Assembly: GCA_003507115.1 (NCBI GenBank)
Contig: DNWN01000021.1
Coordinates: forward strand, 1-16,189
DNA length: 16,189 nucleotides
Direction of reading: 5' to 3'
Source: Cryomorphaceae bacterium
GTDB lineage: Bacteria; Bacteroidota; Bacteroidia; Flavobacteriales; Schleiferiaceae
Of this stretch, positions 1-7,413 are shown piece after piece (position 1 is the first letter of the stretch; each line of letters starts with the position of its first letter). The position numbers and the translations under genes were made by a program. The notes below the pieces were generated by a model. The model was not told where the DNA came from, did no database searches, and saw only the letters and a program-made list of their open reading frames with translations.

Positions 1-21
1 GAGGAGACCCCTAATGCATGA
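1..21 (+). CDS. Possible C-terminal end of an upstream gene (partial)
   Basis: Frame 1 is open from the window edge and reads E-E-T-P-N-A before a TGA at 19-21. That stop overlaps the coaBC start as ATGA, the same coupling seen at the next gene junction. In many Bacteroidota the gene just before coaBC encodes an RNA polymerase omega-like (RpoZ) protein, so this could be its tail. Six codons are too few to identify it. Frame 3 also ends here (TAA at 12-14), so even the reading frame is uncertain. Confidence 0.3.
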   Translation, partial: EETPNA

Positions 22-1247
22 GCTCCCTTGCGGGTAAGCACGTTCTGATAGGGATTACAGGAGGCATTGCCGCCTATAAGCTTCCGTTTCTTGTTCGCCT
101 TTTGCGCGCTCAAGAAGCGGAAGTTCGCATTTTGATGACCCCCGCTGCCGAGGATTTCGTCACGCCACTGACCCTCGCGGCACTGAGCGGTCAACCCGTG
201 CATCATCATTTGGTGGAGCGCCTTCCGGGCCAAACATCGTGGAATAATCATGTCGCACACGCGGAATGGGCGGATGTGTACATCCTTGCCCCGGCCACTG
301 CGAATACGTTGGCCAAGGCAGTTCAAGGCCTATGTGACAACCTGGTCATGGCTACCTATCTGAGTGCCAAATGTCCCATTATTTGGGCTCCCGCGATGGA
401 TTTGGACATGTATGCCCACCCGTCGACGCAACAAAACATTGGCACACTAAAGGCATGGGGACAACATGTTTTGCCTTCGCCCGCCGGTCCTTTGGCCTCG
501 GGGCTGTCCGGTGCCGGTCGCATGGCTGAACCAGAAACGATTCTTCATGCAGCACTTCGTACCCTGGGGACTCGCCCTTTTTGGCAGGGGAAAAGGGTGC
601 TACTCACATCAGGACCCACGGAGGAAGCCGTAGACGATGTTCGTTATGTAACGAATGGAAGCTCGGGGCGAATGGGCGATGGTCTGGCGAGGGCCTTCAG
701 CGCGGCAGGGGCCGATCTTCATTGGGTCCATGGTCCTTCTCATGTCCAGACACCGGACCTTCCCGGCGCAACCTATTATCCTGTTCGGAGTGCGGAAGAA
801 ATGTGGACGGCAGTGAAGGATATGCAGGTTGATTTTGATCTCTGTATTTGTGCCGCCGCGGTGGCAGATTTTCGTCCTTCGAAGCGCCACGTGGGCAAGC
901 GGAAAAAAGCGGCGGGCATGCCCTCCACCGAATGGGTAGAGAATCCAGACATATTGGCCCGATTAGGCGAAGCGAAAAAGTCAGATCCTTCCAAGCTCCA
1001 CCAACGCATCATTGGGTTTGCCCTGGAAGCGGAATGGAATGAGGCCGAAGCGTTGCGTAAAGCGCAGGACAAACATGCAGACCTCATCGTGCTGAACCAG
1101 GTAGGCGATCCGCAAGGCGGCATGCATACGGAAACCAACCGAATCGCGTTAGTTTCGCACAGCGGCGTGGAGGAATGGCCCGTGGCGTCCAAAGAAGCGC
1201 TGGGGGAATCCTTGGTGCGCTGGATTGAAACACATTGGAGTCTATGA
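18..1247 (+). CDS. coaBC: Bifunctional phosphopantothenoylcysteine decarboxylase / phosphopantothenate-cysteine ligase
   Basis: This protein carries out two steps of coenzyme A synthesis in the cytoplasm: it joins cysteine to 4'-phosphopantothenate (CoaB half) and decarboxylates the product with FMN (CoaC half). The 409-residue length is normal. The CoaC half shows the flavin motif G-I-T-G-G-I-A-A-Y-K (12-21), catalytic H78 before A-E-W-A-D, and P-A-T-A-N-T. The CoaB half shows G-P-T-E-E and V-T-N-G-S-S-G-R-M-G with N213, plus the lysine-rich segment near 289-297. Two CoaC positions differ from Escherichia coli: D128 replaces Asn125 in the PxMNxxM motif and S161 replaces catalytic Cys158. The offset of three residues is constant for H78, D128, S161 and N213, so the alignment is firm. 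I believe these changes are common in Bacteroidota. The gene overlaps the next one by four bases (ATGA). Confidence 0.96.
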   Translation: MSSLAGKHVLIGITGGIAAYKLPFLVRLLRAQEAEVRILMTPAAEDFVTPLTLAALSGQPVHHHLVERLPGQTSWNNHVAHAEWADVYILAPATANTLAKAVQGLCDNLVMATYLSAKCPIIWAPAMDLDMYAHPSTQQNIGTLKAWGQHVLPSPAGPLASGLSGAGRMAEPETILHAALRTLGTRPFWQGKRVLLTSGPTEEAVDDVRYVTNGSSGRMGDGLARAFSAAGADLHWVHGPSHVQTPDLPGATYYPVRSAEEMWTAVKDMQVDFDLCICAAAVADFRPSKRHVGKRKKAAGMPSTEWVENPDILARLGEAKKSDPSKLHQRIIGFALEAEWNEAEALRKAQDKHADLIVLNQVGDPQGGMHTETNRIALVSHSGVEEWPVASKEALGESLVRWIETHWSL

Positions 1248-2143
1248 GAAATTTGGTCGTTTGGGTAGGGCTTTTCCTGAGTGTGACTCTGAGTGGGCAA
1301 GAATTCTTGGTTGATGTCAAGGTGCAGGCCCCCAAGGTGCAAACCAACGATCGCCAAGTGTTTACCAACCTAGAGACGGCGCTTCGGAACTTCATTAACC
1401 AACAAGCGTGGACTCAGGTCTCCTTTGAGGACAAAGAGAAAATTCGCGGATCGATCGTCATCACGATTAATGACTACGATCAGGGAACCGGGTTGATGGC
1501 AGGTAATCTTCAGTGTCAGTTCGCCCGCCCAGTCTACATGACGGATTATCAGTCCCCTACATTGACTTTTTTGGACGGGGATGTCAGTTTTACCTACCGC
1601 AGTAATGAGGTCCTAGACTTCAACCCTGGTCGTCATGGAAACAATCTTACGGCGGTTACCGCCTTTTACTGCTACATCGCTTTGGGCTTGGATGCCGCGT
1701 CTTTTAGCACCCAACAAACCAATTACTTGACGCAAGCCCAAATTGTGGCGGCCAATGCTGCCTCAGCCGGGGCGGGTGGGGGCTGGGATCGATTCACCTC
1801 GAGCCGCAACCGATTTTGGTTGATTGAAGACTTAATGAATCCGGCCAATGCAGAATTCCTCACGGCTTGGTATGATTACCACCGAAAAGGGATGGATCGC
1901 ATGCACGACCCGAAGCAGCAAATGGCCGCCAAAGAAGCAATCGCCACGGCAGTGCTTTCCTTGCAGGCAATTCACACCCGTCAGCCCAATATTTTTCTTT
2001 TGCGTTGGTTTTTTGACACAAAATCGGATGAGATTCAGCAAGTTTATGGGGATGGTCCGCGTTTCCAAAACGATGAACTAATCAAGTCCCTTAAAACCAT
2101 GGATGCGTCGAATGCATCTAAGTATTTAAACATGGGGCGCTAA
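1244..2143 (+). CDS. DUF4835 family secreted protein
   Basis: This is a 299-residue protein that I recognise as the DUF4835 family, a Bacteroidota protein usually found between coaBC and recN. Its biochemical role is not known. The N-terminus is a signal peptide: M-R-N, a hydrophobic stretch (residues 4-16), then likely signal peptidase I cleavage after S-G before Gln19. No lipobox cysteine is present, so a soluble periplasmic or outer-membrane-associated protein is likely. An Ala/Gly-rich segment lies near residues 168-182. I chose the ATG at 1244, which overlaps the coaBC stop as ATGA, over an in-frame TTG at 1235; the ATG places a normal signal peptide at the N-terminus and has GGAG three bases upstream. 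Translational coupling to coaBC is likely. The gene ends 28 bases before recN. Confidence 0.85.
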   Translation: MRNLVVWVGLFLSVTLSGQEFLVDVKVQAPKVQTNDRQVFTNLETALRNFINQQAWTQVSFEDKEKIRGSIVITINDYDQGTGLMAGNLQCQFARPVYMTDYQSPTLTFLDGDVSFTYRSNEVLDFNPGRHGNNLTAVTAFYCYIALGLDAASFSTQQTNYLTQAQIVAANAASAGAGGGWDRFTSSRNRFWLIEDLMNPANAEFLTAWYDYHRKGMDRMHDPKQQMAAKEAIATAVLSLQAIHTRQPNIFLLRWFFDTKSDEIQQVYGDGPRFQNDELIKSLKTMDASNASKYLNMGR

Positions 2144-2171
2144 GTCGCTTTGATGTAATTTTCGGGTCGCT

Positions 2172-3821
2172 ATGCTCTGCGCCCTCCGTATCCAAAACTT
2201 TGCCCTGATCCACGAACTTAATATCGTGGTAGAACCCGGATTCACCGTGTTAACTGGCGAGACAGGAGCAGGAAAATCAATTCTTTTGGGGGCCCTTCAA
2301 TTGGCCTTAGGTGGCCGCGCAGATGTTCAGTCCTTGGCCTTGGACGGTGAGAAATGTGTCGTAGAGGCGGATTTTCGCCTGAATCCCGACCCGTGGGCAG
2401 CACGCTTGGAATCCGTTGATCTCGATTTTTCTGTGATTACCACGCTGCGACGAGAAATTTCGGCAGCGGGTAAGTCCCGGGCCTTTATCAATGATACGCC
2501 GGTCCGATTGGAGGTGCTTCATGAGATTTCGGGGCAATTAATTGATATTCATAGTCAGAGGGATAGTGCATTCTTGTCTCAACCTTCTTTTGTCGCGGAA
2601 TTTTTAGATGCCTATGCGGGGCTAGACCCGTTCGTGGCATCCTATCAATCTGCCTTGCAGGAAGCCAAACAAGCGGAGCGGGAACTAGCAGAACTGCAAT
2701 CCGGCCTGGGAGCTTCATTTGACCCTGAATACACGCAATTTATTCTCAACGAGCTTCAAGTGGCTCGGTTGACGGAGAACGAGGAGGAAGACCTGAGAGA
2801 AGAATTGCGGTGGCTTTCTAATATGGAATCGATCCAAGTCCTCTACGCGGAGGCGAGAGCATGTCTTGAAGAGACATCCGGTGCCCTGGAGCAGTTGGGA
2901 TTGTTGAAGACATCCCTCGATCGCCTGGCCCGACTATCTGATCACTTTGAGCAGGCGAAGGAATTGGCGACTTCACTGGATCAGACTGCCCAGGAAGTTC
3001 TCCTCGAGTTGGAGCACCAAGCGGACCGCCTTGAATTGAATCCTCAACGATTGAGCGAGGTGGAAGCGCGACTTGGGCTCATTGACCAACTTCAGCGCAA
3101 ACATCGCGTGGGTACAATACGTGAACTACTTGAGCTCGGGAGAGTTTGGGAGGAGCAATTAGAACGCCACGCCGAGGCGGATACTTATCGGGAAGCCGCC
3201 GAGCGACGAATGACAAAGAGTCAATCTGAAGTAGAAGAAAAAGCAAAGGCACTGCACGAGGCCCGTTGGAAAGAAGTTCCGGGAGTTCTCGCGGCCTTGC
3301 ATGCTACCTTGACGGAAGTCAACATGTCGGAGGCGAGAATAGATGTTCGACCTGAACCCTTGGCGGCCTGCACCCAATATGGTGCATATCGGTATGACCT
3401 CTACTTTACAGCCAATCCTGGAGCGGCACCGATGCCTGTTCATAAGGTGGCCAGTGGGGGCGAACGAAATCGGCTTATGCTGGCCCTAAAAGCACTCTTT
3501 GCCCAAGGGCGCGGATTGCAGACTATTCTGTTGGATGAGATTGATTCGGGCGTTTCGGGCGGAACAGCGGCTCGGGTCGCGGACCTCTTCCGCCGTATGG
3601 CCAAGGATGTGCAGCTCATAGCTATTAGCCATTTGCCTCAGGTTGCCGGGGCGGGAACGCACCATTGGCGCGTCGAAAAGTGGGTAGAGGACGGACAAAC
3701 CCACACGGGATTGACCATCTTAGATGCCGTTGCTCGGGAAGAAGAAATCGCCCGACTCCTCGCCGGGGAAGAAATAACGGACACTGCGCGCGCTCAAGCG
3801 CGGAGCCTTTTGTTTTCCTAA
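2172..3821 (+). CDS. recN: DNA repair protein RecN (SMC-like ATPase)
   Basis: RecN is a cytoplasmic SMC-type ATPase recruited to DNA double-strand breaks for recombinational repair. The protein is 549 residues, a usual length. The N-terminal head has the Walker A motif G-E-T-G-A-G-K-S at 29-36. A long central region rich in Glu, Leu, Gln and Arg (about 155-360) is the coiled-coil arm. The C-terminal head holds the ABC signature V-A-S-G-G-E-R-N (426-433) and Walker B L-L-D-E-I-D (453-458), followed by S-G-V-S-G and the switch H in A-I-S-H-L-P. All expected motifs are intact. The gene sits 28 bases after the DUF4835 gene and belongs to the conserved coaBC – DUF4835 – recN block. No LexA-type operator was recognised upstream. 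Confidence 0.96.
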   Translation: MLCALRIQNFALIHELNIVVEPGFTVLTGETGAGKSILLGALQLALGGRADVQSLALDGEKCVVEADFRLNPDPWAARLESVDLDFSVITTLRREISAAGKSRAFINDTPVRLEVLHEISGQLIDIHSQRDSAFLSQPSFVAEFLDAYAGLDPFVASYQSALQEAKQAERELAELQSGLGASFDPEYTQFILNELQVARLTENEEEDLREELRWLSNMESIQVLYAEARACLEETSGALEQLGLLKTSLDRLARLSDHFEQAKELATSLDQTAQEVLLELEHQADRLELNPQRLSEVEARLGLIDQLQRKHRVGTIRELLELGRVWEEQLERHAEADTYREAAERRMTKSQSEVEEKAKALHEARWKEVPGVLAALHATLTEVNMSEARIDVRPEPLAACTQYGAYRYDLYFTANPGAAPMPVHKVASGGERNRLMLALKALFAQGRGLQTILLDEIDSGVSGGTAARVADLFRRMAKDVQLIAISHLPQVAGAGTHHWRVEKWVEDGQTHTGLTILDAVAREEEIARLLAGEEITDTARAQARSLLFS

Positions 3822-3823
3822 CC

Positions 3824-3831
3824 GATATTTG
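3824..3831 (+). promoter_or_regulatory. Weak candidate -7 element for fabI
   Basis: GATATTTG matches seven of eight positions of the Bacteroidota -7 element TAnnTTTG and would give a leader of roughly 12-15 bases before the fabI ATG at 3851. The nearest upstream TTG (3810-3812) is only 11 bases away, shorter than the usual 17-23, so the -33 part is poor. The 29-base recN-fabI gap makes some dedicated start plausible, but read-through from recN would also explain expression. Confidence 0.25.
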
Positions 3832-3850
3832 CACAACTTAAACACGAGAC

Positions 3851-4669
3851 ATGAATCAATTACTAGCAGGTAAAAAGGGCATCATCTTTGGCGCCTTGAA
3901 CAGTGAATCCATTGCTTGGAAAGTGGCCGAATTCTGCCATGCGCAGGGCGCTCAGATTGTTTTGACCAATGCACCCATGGCCATGCGCATGGGCGAAATC
4001 AACCAACTAGCCGAAGCCATTGCTGCGCCGGTCATTGGGGCAGATGCCACCAGCTTGGAAGATTTGAATAATCTTTTGGACCAATCTGTCGAACACTTTG
4101 GCGGCAAGATTGATTTTATTCTGCATAGCATTGGCATGAGTGTCAACGTGCGCAAGAACCGTCCTTACACGGATTTGAATTACGATTTCTTGCACAAGGG
4201 CTGGGACGTATCTGCGGTCAGCTTCCACAAGTTGCTGCAAACAGCCTATCAAAAAGACTGCATCAATGATTGGGGCTCTGTCCTCGCATTGAGCTACATG
4301 GCGGCCCAGCGTTCTTTCCCTGACTACAATGACATGGCGGAAAACAAAGCCTACCTGGAGTCCATCGCGCGCAGCTTTGGCTACCATTACGGCATCAAGC
4401 GCAAAGTGCGTGTCAATACGATTTCGCAGTCTCCCACCTTGACCACGGCTGGAAGCGGGGTCAAAGGCTTCATGGGATTCTTGAATTTTGCGGAAAAAAT
4501 GAGTCCCTTGGGCAACGCGACGGCCGAGGATTGCGCCAACTATTGTGTGGCCATGTTCTCAGACCTGACCAAACGCGTGACGATGCAGAATCTCTACAAC
4601 GATGGAGGCTTCAGTATGATGGGCGTGAGCCAAGAAGTGCTCGACCGCTACCTCGACGCCGAAGAATAA
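3851..4669 (+). CDS. fabI: Enoyl-[acyl-carrier-protein] reductase FabI
   Basis: FabI is an NAD(P)H-dependent short-chain dehydrogenase-type reductase that completes each cycle of type II fatty-acid elongation. The 272-residue protein begins with the nucleotide-binding segment I-I-F-G-A-L-N-S-E-S-I-A-W-K. The catalytic signature is present as Tyr159-(X6)-Lys166 (Y-N-D-M-A-E-N-K), with the second FabI tyrosine at Y149, ten residues earlier as in E. coli (Tyr146/Tyr156). The substrate-loop region follows as S-P-T-L-T-T-A-G-S-G-V. This separates it from FabG-type reductases, which lack the Y-X10-Y spacing. The start at 3851 gives the usual N-terminus M-N-Q-L-L-A-G-K-K-G. It is followed by a strong terminator shared with prfC. 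Confidence 0.96.
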   Translation: MNQLLAGKKGIIFGALNSESIAWKVAEFCHAQGAQIVLTNAPMAMRMGEINQLAEAIAAPVIGADATSLEDLNNLLDQSVEHFGGKIDFILHSIGMSVNVRKNRPYTDLNYDFLHKGWDVSAVSFHKLLQTAYQKDCINDWGSVLALSYMAAQRSFPDYNDMAENKAYLESIARSFGYHYGIKRKVRVNTISQSPTLTTAGSGVKGFMGFLNFAEKMSPLGNATAEDCANYCVAMFSDLTKRVTMQNLYNDGGFSMMGVSQEVLDRYLDAEE

Positions 4670-4688
4670 TCGAAGTGTTCGATTCACG

Positions 4689-4718
4689 AAAAAGCCCGCG
4701 GATGTCCGCGGGCTTTTT
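4689..4718. terminator. Bidirectional rho-independent terminator between fabI and prfC
   Basis: The stem pairs 4689-4701 with 4706-4718 around the loop ATGT. Its core G-C-C-C-G-C-G-G / C-C-G-C-G-G-G-C is perfectly paired, and it has an A run on the left and a T run on the right (to 4720). Each strand therefore carries a GC-rich hairpin followed by a U tract, and it lies 19 bases past the fabI stop and 18 bases past the prfC stop, as expected for a terminator shared by convergent genes. Confidence 0.93.
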
Positions 4719-4738
4719 TTGTGGGGGAAATGGGTCGG

Positions 4739-6319
4739 TTAAAATTCGGACTTGGCGTGGAAGCGCAGCTTGTCAAATTTTTCCTGAGACATCTGCAGGC
4801 TAAAGGCCGAATCCGCAAGAAATACGAGGCGGCCGTATTTGTCTTCTGCCAGGTAGCGCGTCTTGAATTTCTTAAACTCCTCGAGTTGCGCCGGGTCCTC
4901 CGACTCAATCCACATGGCTTTGTAGGCCTGGAATGGCTCGTAGGCACACTTGGCTCCGTATTCATGTTCGAGGCGGTACTGGATTACCTCATACTGGAGG
5001 GCGCCCACGGTTCCAATGATCTTTCGGCCATTGCTAATCAACGTGAAGAGCTGGGCGACGCCTTCATCCATTAGTTGGTCGACACCTTTCGCTAACTGCT
5101 TGGATTTAAGTGGATCGGCATTATTGATGAAGCGGAAATGCTCAGGAGAGAACGAAGGGATGCCCGTAAAGTGTAAGGATTCTCCGCCGGTCAAGGAATC
5201 GCCAATCCGGAAACTTCCCGTGTCAGGCAGGCCGACGATGTCGCCCGGCACGGCATAGTCTACGACTTCCTTCTTGCTCGCCAAGAAGGTCATGGGGGAG
5301 CTAAACTTTAAATTCTTCCCCTCGCGCACATGCAGGTAGTTGGTGTTTCGCTCAAACAGTCCCGATACGATCTTGACGAAGGCGATACGGCTCCGGTGGT
5401 TCGGGTCGATGTTGGCGTGGATTTTAAACACAAAACCAGAGAATTGGGACTCCTCGGGGAGTACTTCGCGTTCTGCCGCTTTTTTGGGTTGGGGACTAGG
5501 TGCGATGTCCACGAAGCAATCCAGGAGTTCTTTTACCCCGAAGTTGTTCAAGGCGGATCCGAAGAATACGGGGCAAAGTTCACCGCGTAAATAGGCCTCT
5601 CGGTCAAACTCGGGGTACACCCCTTGGATCAATTCAATTTCTTCGCGCAAGGTGTCTGCGGCGTCCTGACCAATCCGACGGTCGAGCTCCGGATCTTGTA
5701 AGTCCTTGAAGGCCATGGAGCGGGCAATCTTTTGCTTGGACTGCTCTTCATAGAGTAGGAGGGACGGGTCCCAAATGTTGTAGACACCTTGGAAACGCGC
5801 CCCCATGCCAACGGGCCAGGATAAAGGGCAAAGGCGCAGGCCAAGCTTTCCTTCGATTTCGTCTAAGAGATCAAAGCCATCCCGCCCTTCGCGGTCTAGT
5901 TTGTTGATAAACACCATGATGGGGGTGGCCCGCATGCGGCATACCTCCACGAGTTTTTCTGTTTGGGTTTCGACCCCTTTGGCCACGTCGACGACGACTA
6001 TGGCCGAATCCACCGCAGTCAGTGTGCGAAAGGTGTCTTCCGCAAAGTCCTGGTGTCCGGGTGTATCCAAAATGTTGATGTGGCGATTCTTATACTCGAA
6101 GGCCATGACAGAGGTCGCCACGGAAATTCCCCGTTGCTTTTCAATTTCCATGAAGTCGGAGGTCGCCGTCTTCTTGATTTTATTGTTCTTAACGGCGCCC
6201 GCCTCTTGGATGGCTCCCCCAAAAAGAAGGAGCTTTTCCGTCAGCGTCGTTTTCCCTGCGTCAGGGTGGGAGACAATCCCAAAGGTTCGTCTGCGGGCAA
6301 TTTCGTCTAGAATTTTCAC
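4739..6319 (-). CDS. prfC: Peptide chain release factor 3 (RF3)
   Basis: RF3 is a ribosome-binding GTPase that removes RF1 or RF2 after peptide release. The 526-residue protein matches the usual length. The G domain shows S-H-P-D-A-G-K-T-T (17-25), the switch segment E-K-Q-R-G-I-S-V, D-T-P-G-H-Q-D-F and N-K-L-D-R. The later segments F-T-G-F-V-F-K-I-type and T-G-I-P-S-F-S-P-E resemble RF3 rather than EF-G or LepA. The start is a GTG at 6317-6319, which gives the normal RF3 beginning (K-I-L-D-E-I-A-R-R-R-T-F). No in-frame ATG between it and the P-loop would give a better fit. A TACCTTTG promoter element lies 20 bases upstream. The gene is convergent with fabI and divergent from the MerR gene. 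Confidence 0.95.
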   Translation of the reverse strand: MKILDEIARRRTFGIVSHPDAGKTTLTEKLLLFGGAIQEAGAVKNNKIKKTATSDFMEIEKQRGISVATSVMAFEYKNRHINILDTPGHQDFAEDTFRTLTAVDSAIVVVDVAKGVETQTEKLVEVCRMRATPIMVFINKLDREGRDGFDLLDEIEGKLGLRLCPLSWPVGMGARFQGVYNIWDPSLLLYEEQSKQKIARSMAFKDLQDPELDRRIGQDAADTLREEIELIQGVYPEFDREAYLRGELCPVFFGSALNNFGVKELLDCFVDIAPSPQPKKAAEREVLPEESQFSGFVFKIHANIDPNHRSRIAFVKIVSGLFERNTNYLHVREGKNLKFSSPMTFLASKKEVVDYAVPGDIVGLPDTGSFRIGDSLTGGESLHFTGIPSFSPEHFRFINNADPLKSKQLAKGVDQLMDEGVAQLFTLISNGRKIIGTVGALQYEVIQYRLEHEYGAKCAYEPFQAYKAMWIESEDPAQLEEFKKFKTRYLAEDKYGRLVFLADSAFSLQMSQEKFDKLRFHAKSEF

Positions 6320-6338
6320 GGGGTCTTGTTTTCGCCTG

Positions 6339-6346
6339 CAAAGGTA
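6339..6346 (-). promoter_or_regulatory. Candidate -7 promoter element for prfC
   Basis: On the minus strand the sequence reads TACCTTTG, an exact match to the Bacteroidota -7 element TAnnTTTG. It would start transcription near 6332-6335, leaving a leader of about 13-16 bases before the GTG start of prfC. No good TTG -33 element is seen at 17-23 bases upstream; the closest is GGTTC at about 15. The same octamer recurs in front of the minus-strand gene at 14543. Confidence 0.5.
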
Positions 6347-6393
6347 GGGTTTGTGTGCGTGAACCTTATGGCTAAACCTGTGTTATCGAACAG

Positions 6394-7299
6394 ATGGGAT
6401 CAACCTACAGCATCAAGGACTTGGAGCACCTGACGGGCATCAAGGCCCACACGCTCCGCATCTGGGAGCAACGGTATAATATTGTCATTCCTCAGAGGAC
6501 GGAGACCAACATCCGCTTCTACACGGATGATGATTTGAAAACACTCCTGAACGTAGCCGTTTTGATTCAAAAGGGCTGGCGCATCAGCAAGGTGGCGGAT
6601 TTGAGCCGATCAGAACTCAACAAACAGGTTTTGGACCTCGCGCTCAACGACGGGCACTACCCCAGCCAAATTGCTCGATTGCTTCAAGCCACCATTGATT
6701 TGGATGAACCCACCTTCACAGCCATTCTGGACGCCTGCATCCATGAAATGGGGGAGGACGAGACCTTCACCAAGATTGTTGGCGGATTTATCCACCAAGT
6801 GGGCGTGCTTTGGCAGACAGACGCCATTGGTGTAGCGCATGAGCACTTTGCGAGCAATCTGATTAAGCAGAAACTGTATAGTGCCCTAGACAGGCTTCCC
6901 GCTCGCGTGGCGACAGCAGAGAATCCGGGCTACCTTGTTTTCCTTGCAGATCAGGAAATGCACGAGCTCGGACTCTTGTATGTACACTACATCTTGAAAG
7001 CCCAAGGGCAATCTGTGGTGTACCTCGGTCAGAGCGTTCCACTGATTTTCTTAAAGCCGTTGCTTGAAGATGCGGGAAGATGGAAGGCGATTATCTCCAT
7101 ATGGACAACGCATCCTGACAATGACAATCGAGACGCCTACTGGACTCAACTCCAGGAGATGATTGGCGAAACGCCGTTTTGGGTGACAGGAATAGGAAGT
7201 CATGAGTGGGTCGGCAAAGGGGTCCGCCAGGATGCCATGGTGTACCCAAATCTTCAGACCCTGTCTGAGGCACTGAAAAGTCAGATTGTAATCAACTGA
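6394..7299 (+). CDS. MerR-family regulator with cobalamin-binding domain (CarH/LitR-like light sensor)
   Basis: This 301-residue cytoplasmic DNA-binding protein has three parts. Residues 1-75 are a MerR winged helix-turn-helix (Y-S-I-K-D-L-E-H-L-T-G-I, then L-R-I-W-E-Q-R-Y and R-F-Y). Residues about 85-170 are the helical cap of B12-dependent proteins. Residues about 175-300 are the Rossmann-like B12-binding domain. It carries the photoreceptor signature W-x9-E-H as W140...E150-H151 and the lower-ligand motif E-x-H-x-x-G as E188-M-H190-E-L-G193. In Thermus CarH, adenosylcobalamin keeps the protein a DNA-bound repressor in the dark and light breaks the complex. The residue after the Trp is Gln141 here, where Thermus CarH has the photoproduct ligand His132. 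The position next to a sigma factor, crt genes and a photolyase supports a light-sensing role. A poor promoter match (TTG 6326-6328, TAGGGTTTG 6345-6353) lies upstream. Confidence 0.88.
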   Translation: MGSTYSIKDLEHLTGIKAHTLRIWEQRYNIVIPQRTETNIRFYTDDDLKTLLNVAVLIQKGWRISKVADLSRSELNKQVLDLALNDGHYPSQIARLLQATIDLDEPTFTAILDACIHEMGEDETFTKIVGGFIHQVGVLWQTDAIGVAHEHFASNLIKQKLYSALDRLPARVATAENPGYLVFLADQEMHELGLLYVHYILKAQGQSVVYLGQSVPLIFLKPLLEDAGRWKAIISIWTTHPDNDNRDAYWTQLQEMIGETPFWVTGIGSHEWVGKGVRQDAMVYPNLQTLSEALKSQIVIN

Positions 7300-7331
7300 T
7301 TTACAGAAGTTTAATAATATTGTTTATTTTA

Positions 7332-7351
7332 TTGTTGAAAATATTCAACAA
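7332..7351. promoter_or_regulatory. Inverted repeat, candidate operator for the MerR-type regulator
   Basis: TTGTTGAA (7332-7339) and TTCAACAA (7344-7351) form a perfect 8-base inverted repeat around AATA. It lies just upstream of the -33 element of the sigma promoter, in the only sizeable intergenic region of the window (7300-7413), which is AT-rich. Related heptamers TGTTTAT (7321), TGTTTGA (7358) and TGTTTAG (7375) lie on the plus strand, and TGTTTAA lies on the minus strand (7398-7404). There is no T tract after it, so a terminator for the MerR gene is unlikely. Binding by the neighbouring regulator is an inference. Confidence 0.5.
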
Positions 7352-7356
7352 AGCTC

Positions 7357-7386
7357 TTGTTTGAGGCCGTAACCTGTTTAGCTTTG
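7357..7386 (+). promoter_or_regulatory. Bacteroidota housekeeping-type promoter for the sigma/crt operon
   Basis: TTG at 7357-7359 is followed after 19 bases by TAGCTTTG at 7379-7386, an exact match to TTG-N17-23-TAnnTTTG. Transcription would begin near 7390-7393, giving a leader of about 20-24 bases before the ATG at 7414. Two TGTTT(G/A) heptamers overlap the -33 and -7 parts, so a bound regulator could block polymerase. This is the best promoter match in the window. Confidence 0.7.
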
Positions 7387-7413
7387 ACATATAATCGTTA
7401 AACAAAAACGGAC

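Noticed and set aside
776..1357. Minus-strand open frame of 193 codons
   Set aside because: It lies antisense to coaBC and the start of the DUF4835 gene, both well supported, and its translation shows no recognisable domain.
3789..3816. Possible recN terminator: CGCGC-TCAA-GCGCG hairpin followed by T-rich sequence
   Set aside because: The stem has only five pairs, five bases separate it from an interrupted T run, and it lies inside the recN coding region.
5805..6347. Plus-strand open frame of 180 codons opposite prfC
   Set aside because: It is antisense to the conserved G domain of RF3, is low-complexity Ser/Arg-rich, and matches no family I know.
7332..7351. Inverted repeat as a terminator of the MerR-type gene
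   Set aside because: The stem is AT-rich and no T tract follows it; its position next to the promoter fits an operator better.
7384..7395. Adjacent TTGACA-like and TATAAT sequences before the sigma gene
   Set aside because: The two hexamers abut instead of being about 17 bases apart, so they cannot form a sigma-70 promoter; the TTG-N19-TAGCTTTG element explains this region better.
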